Of a stretch of 64,000 nucleotides of DNA, positions 38,798 to 50,700 are shown one piece after another. The stretch is taken from assembly GCA_025618425.1 (NCBI GenBank), contig CM046847.1:7491033-7555032 (forward strand). The letters are read 5' to 3'. Positions within the stretch are counted from its first letter, which is position 1, and each line of letters opens with the position of its first letter. Made by a program: the position numbers and the translations under genes. Below the pieces are notes generated by a model. The model was not told the DNA's origin and did not search any database. It was given only the letters and a program-made list of their open reading frames with translations. The DNA comes from Heliocidaris tuberculata. Lineage: Eukaryota; Echinodermata; Echinoidea; Camarodonta; Echinometridae.

Positions 38798-41700
38798 GAG
38801 AGAGAGAATGAGAAGGAGAGAAGGGATAAAAGAGTATGGAGAACAAGAAAGAAATAGAGAGCAAAAAGAGTTATAGGTTACACACTTGTACATCAAAATC
38901 GAGGAAGTCGCATGGATCAGTGTGCCTTATGCCACAAAGCGATGATTGCGGGAACAACCCTCCTCCCCTAGGCTGCACTGTACCACTGGGACTTACCCTG
39001 GAACCCAAACGTCGACGACCCACACGTCGCGAGTAGTACATATCACAACATATTCTAGTCATAGACCCGATGCACGAAGCAAGTATGATCAAGGCCATCA
39101 CACTAACTGTCAGATCAAAACTTGTAGAAGAATAGAAGGAAAATCTCCAACGATCTGTATGATTGGAAGGCAACTGTGGGCCTTCCATACTGTCGGCAAT
39201 TGTGGGCCTGTTTACACGGCTCGTGATAGTCTCTGTGTGCATCTGTGAGACACCTGCATCAAACTGGAATATCACTGAAGACACCTACAATATGGCAAAG
39301 TGAGAACTGGTTGCAGTAGATATAAGCTCAGTGGTATATGACAATACAGGTGAAGGTATGTCAGGTAGAATTAGGGGACATTTCTACAATGATGTTCTTT
39401 CAAACAGACATGAAAAGAATGAAAAAGCTCACAAATTATTTTTTGCCTTTCCCAGAACTCAACCTTCCCTTGAAAGTATGAATTAAGGGGTGGAGAAAGA
39501 ATATGTGAAAGTAAGATGAGAAAGAAAGAGAAAGAGATGAAGATAGAGAGAGAGAGAGAAAGAAAGAGAGAGAGAGAGAGAGAGAGTGCAAGAGGAGATC
39601 AGAATTAATGACAACGTTAAAAACAAATGTAGAGATAAATAAAAAGGTACATATATGTATATATATATGTGTGTGTATGTACATTTATATCACAAAAGAT
39701 GGGATCGAAAACAAAGAATATACAGGAAAATTACTCTGCACCATGGATTTCTTATTAGTGTTCTTGAAATAGACAGTAAGGGGTGTTTCACAGATTCAAA
39801 GATCCACAATAAGAGTAATTAAAGAGCCTTTAATATTCAACAAATACTCCAGCTGTATTTGAGGCTATCAGTTACAAAGAATAATTTCACTCCAGATACA
39901 TTGATATCTATAGTAATAGTAAAAAAAATCCAGATGAAATAAAAATAAAGACTGAGATTTGGCAAAACAAATGAAATATCTCTGTGTCTTTAGAATAGGA
40001 GATAAAGTGGAAGTATTCTAACACAGAAAAAGAAGTGTCTAGAAATGTTGTGAAATGTCAAATTATCTCCCCAGGATGCTACAGGAGTGATTCAAAGTAA
40101 ACAAATTTTGTATTTTGTAACAAAGGTCCTATATTATCAAAGTTAAGCCATTATCTGAACATGCATTCTGGGCATCTTTTTAAAAAGACCACAGTAAATA
40201 GATATACTGTGAAATAAGAAAGACAGGACAAGTAAAGGCTGAGGGAAAAAAAGCAACAACGGTGTAATGCTGCGATTGAAAACCACTATTTGTACTTATT
40301 AGTGATGATTGCCATTCTTTATCAGCCGAGAGCATCTCAAATACTTTCCAAAATGAGAGAGACAAAAGAAGGAAAAATCAAATCCTGTAAATGAAAAGCC
40401 GAGGCTCCAAAAACTTGTTGATTCCACAGGAAACAAATATCCAAAGCTATAAAAGCTTATGTCCTATTAATACAAGTTCTCGTTATCATCCTCTCCCTAT
40501 TTCATTTACACCATCAACATCACATTTTATTTCCATCAACTGCATTTGAATTTGATGTTGGCATTCAAAGAAACTCCTCGTCCTCCGTCAGGTAGACCTG
40601 CCCTTTTCACTGAGGGGAAAAATATACATCATTTTCATGCAATCATTTCATTTTGAGATGATACAGTAAGCACACATAGATTATATACAGGTATATGTAC
40701 ATCTGAAATAGGTCGAAAGAAATACATGAATTGCAACTATACCTGTTGAATTTTATCGAGCAAAAGATATTCAACGTAATACATTCATGTACAAATATTT
40801 TCTGCAGCATTTCCAAACAAAATGAGTTTCTTTATAACTTGACTTTTTTTAATACAGAGAAAGAGTCAAATAAAACCATGCAACTATTTTTCTTTTGCTC
40901 AAAGTCACATGAGAGGTTTTTTGGCAATCGGGCCACGACTAAATAAGGTCGTAAGAGATTTGGAGGGAAAGGTAAAACCAAATGAACAGAGGGCAAATTA
41001 ATTAAGAGAGGCAAAATGCAATATTGATATATATCTTTAACACATATGAACAACTGGACACTATGAAAGGGGATGAGGGGCTTATAATTCGATGAGGATT
41101 GTACAATATGCCTAATATTTCTGTCAGAAGTTCTGACCAATATTGTTAATATCTTCACCTATTTTGTACCAGTTTTTGATTGCATTATTGATGTATTTTT
41201 CTCTTTTATGAGGATAGTATGAATCAAATGATTAATCACGCTAGAATTGCAAATACATAGTGAATATTTATAAATTGAAAATGCACCAAGCCTGGAACTG
41301 AATACTTTCCCTTCTTGCCCCACCCCCTCCCCCCCCCCCAAAAAAAAAAAAATATTATAAAATAAAAAAATAATGTCACAATAAATTTAATGTAAAGCTA
41401 CAAAACAAAGGCAGATTGGAAAGCTAGAAAACTTTTCTTGAGTCAATAAAGCAACATTTAATAATCTTCCAACATCATTCTATTCTCCAAGTGTATACAC
41501 AATTCTCCAAAGTCTACAAACATGTCCCTTTGTCCCATAGAATTGGCTATGTACATGCAAATGTCATCACATTGAAAGTTAAAGGCATTCCCCAACTCTT
41601 AACATAAATCTTCCTTCTGTCACGGTTTAATTAGTATTTTTATCACTTCACTTTCTTCATATATCATGTTACACTCTCCCGTTATTTTCAAAACTGAATA

Positions 41701-44700
41701 CCATTGTTTCCGGACTGAATACATATACATTTTTCATTTGGCATTGAAATGTCAAAAGTGGAAAAACTAGATGCTGAAACTAGAAAGAATATTGGAAATT
41801 CCAGGCTTGGTGCATGCATGTGATGTGTAAAAGTGTTTATATGTATCTGAATCATGGTTAATATATTTATATTTTAGAGAAAATAATATCATGTCATATT
41901 TGTGTACTCCTTGGGAGCATTTCATCTTGTGTTTTGTCAGTGATTTTTACCGACAAATTTGCTCTCAGCCAATCAGATGCAAGGATTTCAGTAGCTTATA
42001 ACAGTTGTTAGTAAAAATCACTCACAAAACACTTGATGAAACGCTCCCCTGAACAAAAAAACTTAGACTATGATATCCAGTGAAAATAATGTTTCCTAAA
42101 TATGGACAATGAATACTTTAGATCAATTAACTTCAACTGAAAGAGAATTCAGTATGGTTCTCACCTCAAAGATCAAGTAATATATTTCATAATTTTGCTG
42201 TTCTTTTACACAACAGGAATTAAATATTTTTGTGACTCTTCAAAAAGCTTCACAAAAGGAAAGCAACCATCTCCCATGAAAATTATGCTCCATAATACAG
42301 ACGATAAATTCTTCATTCAATTCAATTTGATAAAAAAGAATGTCTCTGACCTCAAATGAAATTGGCGTTGTGAAGTTGGAGAGGTAGAAGTAGAAGGTTG
42401 TATTGCCTTCTATACTAAAGTCGTAATCATAACGGGACAGCTTCCGCCGGTATGTTGAGTCTACATACGTTCCATCGACTACTGTTTGCTCCCCTTCTAC
42501 ATCTCCTACAAGACAAACATCCAAACAGTGAAATCTGATTACTTACATGTACATAAGACAAGAAGGCCATGATATAATTGGTGTACATACATCTGTCTTA
42601 AGATATCCATCTTTTGACTTCATTTTACTTGCATTTGTACTAAAACTGTTAAAACCTATTGGTTTCTCATATGAACTAGTAATTTGTGATGTTTTCGTGT
42701 AATTGAAATGCAGATTGGACATCATAATTATACACGCAAATCATACAAATAAAGTGAATTATTGTTTATAAATAATCTGATTCCCTTCATTAGTTTTGAA
42801 GGTATTGTAATTGAAGTTTTGTTGAAATCTCTTTGTTATTATTATAATATATGTATATGAAAAGAAAGAAGATAGATAGATACAGACAGGTCCAATACAG
42901 TTTCATGAAAGTATAACTCTAAAAAATGCTTAATTATATCATCATTATCAACACAAATCGCATTGTATATTCAAAAGTTTCATTGATATTAAGGTTATTC
43001 ATATAATTCAGCAATTGCTTTATTAATGTCTAGTTTTCAGTTGTACACATTTGTAAGTAATTTTCATTTCTGAAGTGTTATACGCCTTTAAAGATTTTCA
43101 GCCGAATAGTTTTCAAGTCATCAATAGCTGCTATTAGAGATGCTATCCTACTCGGATACTACAACAAAAAAAGTGTCTTATCATTGGAAGAGCAACTTAC
43201 TTGCAGTGAATGTTATGTTGAGGTAGACTGGTCTGTCAACACGTAGGATAAACTCAATATCTCTGTTTGCACTGTTGGGGGCAGTCATCATAGCGATGTT
43301 GGTGTAGTTTTTATCCTCCTCGTCCGAAAGATTGAAGGTGTATTGCCAATTCATCAAGAGTTTGTCTGGAAAGATAGGGAGAAAGAGTGACAATGAACAT
43401 ATAGGGAGAAAGAGTGACAATGAACATAATGACCTTCTGACCTAAAATTTCACCCTTCTCACCATTACACTGTCAGATGGGCCATTCTCAGTCACGTGTG
43501 TGACGAAAATCCTGAAAAATAGTTTATTTAAAACCTAATTTTCCAGTATTTGTCCTGTAGTTGAAGTCTCTCATTTTGGATATTTGAATAACAATCTTAC
43601 TCCCGACAGATGGAGGGTAATTATTTCAAATGAGAGTACATCATTTTCTTTCAGAGGTCAACATTAGGTCTGTCACGTGTGTGACCTCGCACGAAAAAGG
43701 GTCTTTCTTGTTGGTATTCAAACCTACTTTTCTTGTATTTCCCTTGGAGTGCAAGTTTCCACTTTTCATTGCTGTATGGTGGGATTGCTCTGAACAATCT
43801 GAAAGCAATTTACCATAAATTAGTGAACATTTTTTTCTTTTAGAGGTGAAAATTGGGCCGGTCACGTTATATGAACACTTTTTTTAAATGTCTCTGTAAA
43901 AACATTATGGTTGGGAAATGATTTTTTCTTGTTAAAGAAAAGGAAATCATGTTCATGAATCTTAAAATGAAATATTTTGTCACACACAAAATCTGCACAT
44001 CTAATAGTGCATGATTATTGTACAAGATGAATGTTGCATGTATATTCTTTGATTTTGACTTCTGTGACACACATCTCAGAGGTGAAGCCTTAAAAATAAT
44101 ATTGGAATGAAACAAACATTTGAAATCATACTTATAGGACTTTAGTCCTGTGACAAGGAACAACTACAGATTAAAATGCAACCTTTGTATTACAATTCAG
44201 AGAAAACATCTTAAAATGAAACATTTTGTCACATATAAAATCTGCACAACTAATAGTGTATATTAATTGTACAAGATGAATGTTGCATGTACATTCTTTG
44301 ATTTTGACTTCTCTGACACACATCTCAGAGGTGCAGCCCTAAAACAATATTGGAATGAAATAAACATTTGAAATCATACTTACAATAGCAGTATCCACCG
44401 TTAACTGGATTTCCATAGTACTTGGCATTGGTTTCACATCTGGTGATATCAAATGAAAACATTTAAAGAGCAAGTCAGTATTATCATGAAAACATTTTTT
44501 AAATAGATGAATGAATAAGACTTTCCTCTTCAAATTGGCAACACTATTATTTACTTCTTTTTTTCATTTACTTATTACTTTTTATTCTTTTACTGTTTTT
44601 TTTTCAAGTTCAAGTTCAAGTTCAAGTTTTATTTCCACATTTGATTAAAAATCACAAGTACAATTTATATGCATATATACAATAATAAAACATTAAAATG

Positions 44701-47700
44701 AAACATCTTCAATTGAAATCATAATGTGGGGGGAAAAACAAAGGCCATTGGCCTATCAAGGTTATTCCCAAAGATAATTAAATTTACATAAAATGTTTCT
44801 TAAATATACTAAAAATAAGATAGAAATACAAGATACAATGACACAAAAGATTAACATATAGAATTAAACCAGACAAATCCATTACAAAAAACAAACACAG
44901 AAAGGGCATTTATGTAAAATTAAACCTAGTTAAACATAATCATTGACAAGATATTTCTTAAGCTTTCTTTTGAACATCGACAGTGTTGGGCATATTTGAA
45001 TTTCTTGAGGCAATTGGTTCCATAATTTTGGCCCGGCATAAATAATTGTTGTTCTTGAGAAATCATAAGTTAACATTGGTAGGTGGAAAAAATTAGATTG
45101 ACGAGTTTCATAATTAGACACATTTCTATTATATATAAAACAATCGTCTAGAAACTTTGGAAGTATATTATTAGAATAAGAAAACATAAAGATACCGATC
45201 TGTTGCTTATGTATATCATAAATTGTTAATACCTTATGTTTTTTAAATACAGGAGCAGTGTGGGAGAAAGGGTGTAAGTTGAAAATGATTCGTATTGCAC
45301 GTTTCTGGAGAATTAAAATTCGATTTAAATGAGTTTTAGCACAATCTTCCCATACTATATTACAGTAACTAAGATATGGTAAGATCATGGTATTATACAG
45401 ATTAAGAAGAATATTAAAAGGTACAATTTTCTTTATTCTGTTTATTGCACCAATAGCTTTAGATATTTGACATGATACATAATTTACATGTTCTTTCCAA
45501 GTCAGTTTGTTGTCAATTTTTACTCCTAAAAAATTTGTAGAATTTACAATCGATATATTTTGTTCGTTGATACTTATTTTCATACAGGAAGTATTAATAT
45601 TTTTGTTTTTTGGCTGAAATAACATGCAGCAAGTTTTTTGTGCATTCAATTTTAATTTATTTGCTTTAAACCATGTATCAATTTTTTTAAAGTTCCGTAT
45701 TAATAATAAAACACAATGTATCAATATTTTTACCAGACAGAAATAAACTTGTATCGTCTGCAAAAATTATCGATTGTAAAATATCACTTACAAATTGAAT
45801 ATCATTAATAAACAACAAAAACAATAAGGGACCCAATACTGATCCCTGAGGGACACCAAATGGGTTATGTGTGATTTCAGAAGATACATTATTTACACAT
45901 ACATATTGCACCCTATTTTTTAAATAACTGGAAAACCACTTAAATACAGTGCCCCGAATACCATAAAACTGTAATTTTTGTAATAGTATATGATGACTTA
46001 TACAATCGAATGCCTTGGTAAGATCTAAAAATATACCAATAACAACTTTTTTCTCTTCAAATGATTTAGCAATAATATTTGTAAAATCCAAAAGAGCCAT
46101 ATATGTACTGTAGTTTTGTCTAAACCCATACTGTTTATGGTATAATATATCTCTTTTACACAAGAAGGAAAATAGACGACTATAAACTAGTTTTTCGAAG
46201 ATTTTTGAAAAAGTAGATAAAATGGATATTGGTCTATAATTACTTAAAATGCGTTTATCTCCTTTTTTGTACACAGGAATCACCTTAGCCTTCTTGAGAG
46301 CAGTAGGAAAGACACCAACTTGTAAGGACATATTGAATAAATTGCACAGCGGTAAAACAAATGTAGCAATAGATTTCTTGAGAACAGCAATATTAACATC
46401 ATCATATCCTGGGGTTTTACATGATTCAAGTTTTTTAACAATTTCAAATATTTCAGCAATTTCAACTGGCTTCATAAATATAGACTTTGAGAAGTCCCTT
46501 TTAGGTAAAAAATGCAAGAAATCAACAGAAGCATCAGGTACACTATTTACAGTGTCCCTACCAATAGTGCTAAAAAAGTAATTAAATGCTTGGACAATAG
46601 CCTGTTTATCATGTATCTGTTCACCATTTCGTTCAATAAAATCACATTGCATTTTTTCCTGAACTTTCATTGAAATATCATTTATGGTTTTCCAAGTTGC
46701 CTTAATATTACTTTTGACACGTTTAAATCTAGAAAAATAATATTCTCGTTTATGTTTTTGTATCTCACTGTTGACTACATTTCTATAACATGAGTATACG
46801 TTTTTCCGATAAGAAGATGGATTTTTGATATATTTTCGAAACAGAATATTTTTCTTTTTGCACATTTTTTTAAGTTCAGCATCAAACCAAGGCTTTTGTT
46901 GTCTCTGTTTTATTTTCACTTTTTGAAATGGAAAGCATTTGTTGTAAGTTTCAAGGAAATATTTCATAAATACATCAAAAGCACTGTCTACATAATCATA
47001 TTTTAAAATCTCACTCCAGTTTGTCATAAGTAGCCTTTCACAGAACATAGAAATGTTTGAGTCATTTATTGCACGCCTATATATTGCACCAGGATCATCA
47101 TCATCAAAGAGAAATTGCAATTGACAAAAAATAGAGAGATGATCACTCACATCAGTGAGGAGTATCCCAGCATTTATATTATTTTCAGGCCTGTTTGTAA
47201 ATATATTGTCTATGAGGGTGACAGATTGTGTAGTTATTCTCGTAGGTTTTACAATCAAGGGAGCAAAAGAATAAGACTTTAAAATATCAATAAAACTATT
47301 TACATTATTGCACGAAGTAACCTTTAATAAGTCCAAATTAAAATCGCCAATTAAAATACATTCTTTCTCCTCTTTTGTTAATTGATGCAGTGGTAATTCT
47401 AATGCATTTAGAAAATAAGTAACTGATTGAGCAGGTGGTCTATAAAAGATGGCAAGGATTTTACTTGAATATTTACAATATACTTCAATAAAAAGGACCT
47501 CAATGAAATCACTAAAAACATCAAGATCTGCACGTCTCCTAAATTTCAAGCCAGTTTTTATATAAAAACCTACTCCTCCACCTCGTTTATCATCTCTCCC
47601 TTTTCCAACAAACTGATAACCATTTATGTATACACATTCCTCATTTCTGAACCAAGTTTCTGATACTGCTATTATAGAAAATGGACATTTGATTTCTGAT

Positions 47701-50700
47701 AAAACATATTCAAGACTGTCAATATTTTTCTTTAAACTTCTACAATTAAAATGAGCAATGGTTAACAATTTATTTTTGGGTTTTGAATTTTGAATTTCAT
47801 TATAGTCTGATGTTGTATAGTAATGGGTATTTAGACCAAAATCATCTTCCAAAGCCCGTAAGGAATCTAAGTGATCTTCACAAACATGACATGTAAGATT
47901 ATTTATATCAGAAATTTGCCTTTCACAGACTACACATACAAATTGTGACATTACACTTAGACAGAGAATATAACAAAGGATAAATAAATGGAACTAAGAA
48001 AAGGAAAAAAAAAAAAAATACAGGGGGTGACAAAAGTGGAGATTGAGATTTCCATCCAGAGACATATATTCTTTCTTTTTTTTTTCTGAGTCCTATACAT
48101 GATAAAGCAGAGGGGTCAACTTTTTCTTTCAAATAATCATCTTGCTTCAATAAATAGTGCATACACATGCTCTGCTATATGCCATTTTGTATTAAGGGGA
48201 AAATACTGGCACAACGTTTATCATTTTGTGCCAATTGTAGGCATCTAATGCATTTCTTACAATATTCACAAGAATCATACTCGTACAGCAACACAAGTGA
48301 ACAAAAACTGTGCAGTAAGGAATTTAAAAAAAAAAATTGTTACCAATTTGAGGCTTCTAATGCTTATTTTCCTCACAATATTCACATGAATCACAATTTG
48401 TACAGCTACATAAAGTGGATACCAACCGTGCAGTAATTTTACATTTATCATTTTCTAATCCCCATTTTCCTTACAATATTCACAAGTATCCTAATATGTA
48501 CTGCAATAAACTATGTAGTGACAAACTATGTAGTGACTTTCACTCTCACTCCTCACTTAATATGAACTTTCACCTCTGACCTCACCTTTCACAGTTGGTT
48601 CCGGTCACTCCCTTAGCATCACAGTAGCACTGACCGGTGGTCTGGTGGCATATATCTGAGTGACTGTTGCAGGAACAGAGGTTACACTCGCCTCCATTCT
48701 GTGGCCGACCATAGTAACCTAGCTGACATGTATCACACTTTTCACCTGGGAGAAAAAAATGAAAGTGGAAAGAAAAAATGCATAGCAAAGGCCATCGGAA
48801 GATATGGATTGAATATGTGTGGGCTACAATAAATTACAAGAAGTTTGTTTAACATAATGCAGAGTATCAAATACATCAACTTAAGCAAACGATTAGCATT
48901 TGTAATGATTTGGTTATAAAATTTGGCGCAGTAACATTAATTTAAAGGACAGAACTTAGCTACACTCCCAGTATATCAGAGATCGGCATATAAATAAACA
49001 ACACGTCAGTAGATGTTGCAGGATCAAATCTTTCCAGATTTAAAGATTTCTTTCTAACACCATGTTTTTCATTCATTTGCAGATTATGCAGTCAATATCT
49101 AGCAATGTGAATACAGTACAACTCTTTCTCAATAAATCCCTCCAATGAAGGTTACCTAACATTCCCTACAAATTTCTTTTTTGTTCCTTTTTTTTTTAAA
49201 TACGAAATTGGCACTATTTTTTTTAAAGGTCATTGGAGAGAGTTATCCTATGAGCTTTGTTTTCACCCATTTCTTTATTTTCAATCTCATTCTTCAGCAA
49301 ATTAACATTACTATATCTTTTTAATGTAATATTGACTTCATTCATAAAAATCTGTAAAAAAGAAAATAAAATATTCAAACCCATGCGCTGCCATATGCAT
49401 TAAACATTTAAGAAAATAAATTTGTGATAAATCAATTATACATTTTTTTTCCAAAATGAAAGTTAAAAGGTGCAAAATAATAATTTAAAATAAAATCAAA
49501 CATTGAACATTTGAAAAAATTCAAAAAAAGAAAGAAAATATACTAACTTTACATAATCATGCACATTGCATATAAAACAAACATTTGAAACAAAAATATT
49601 GAATATACAAACCAGTTAATATAGTAGCCAAATACGGAACAGATTAAAGCACAGGAGTTTGGTGAAAATCTAAAATTCTAAAAACACTCCTCACATAGAT
49701 TTAAAACTTAACAATGTCAGACATATTTTGTCTTAAAGATAACACTGACTTCACAATGGATTTTCAGAACTGTCCATGCAGCAAATATTATTAACTTTTT
49801 CCCCACAGCACATGAACAGTTTTTCACTGGGTCTTATATAAACAGGACTTTTCACACTTATCAATATTTTATTGTGCTTCAAGGTACTAAAATGCATGTC
49901 ATAAAATCATTTCTAAAAAATATGGGAAGCAAGATTACACATACATGCATGGATGGTGACAAAGAGATGTAATTTCTTTGAAATTACTGGAGTAGGTCAG
50001 AATATCTATGATTTGTAGACTTTTTCTCCATGCAGAAAGAATGATGACTTTTCTACAAACTTTTTGTTTTTCTCACATCACAAGACAAAGTCTACTACTT
50101 TTGATCCATATCAAAATGTTAACAGTACCATTAAATACAGCGAGAATAAATATTATACTGGAAAACTTTACACTGTACACTACAGAATAAAGTCATACAA
50201 GTGCCAACTACTGATACATGATCACTTCAACGCTGTAGTGCACTGATAAAGAGTTACAGGACAAGGCTACAGAAAGCATTTGGTTTGGAGGACAGTTTCT
50301 ACACATTGAAATTGGAACAATTGAAATGTAAAGAGAAATTGTATTGAAAAGCAGTAGCTCATTGCTACATCAAGAAAAAAGTCTGAATTTTCGAAAACTC
50401 AGAACATGACTTCAATAACTTGGAAACACATCCTGCCCTGATGCCCTGATGCTACATGTATGTCAAAATTTTTCTTACATTATTGCGCAGTATTTGGTCA
50501 TCTAATATTCCTTTGCCCCCAAACTTATGCAACTCTTCTTCTTTGACAGGGAGTATAGCCCATGAAGAATGTTTTCATCTTAAATTCATATTTTCAAATT
50601 CTGAGCAGAACTCTGATATACAGACTTAAACCACATCTAGACCAATCTGCTTTCTTACAAAATATTGGTAACTATAAAACATTGATTTCCATCTTTTTAG

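Larger units (their letters stand above)
44606..48000 (-). mobile_element. CR1-like LINE, near full length, in the w12-w13 intron
   Basis: Non-LTR retrotransposon on the same strand as attractin. It has an apurinic-endonuclease domain, a reverse transcriptase domain and a characteristic C-terminal block, followed by a 3' end made of repeated ACTTGA hexamers (44607-44630, on the plus strand as TTCAAG repeats). Short hexameric 3' tails instead of poly-A are typical of CR1-clade relatives. The 5' end is not precisely defined; it lies upstream of 47951. Confidence 0.88.
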
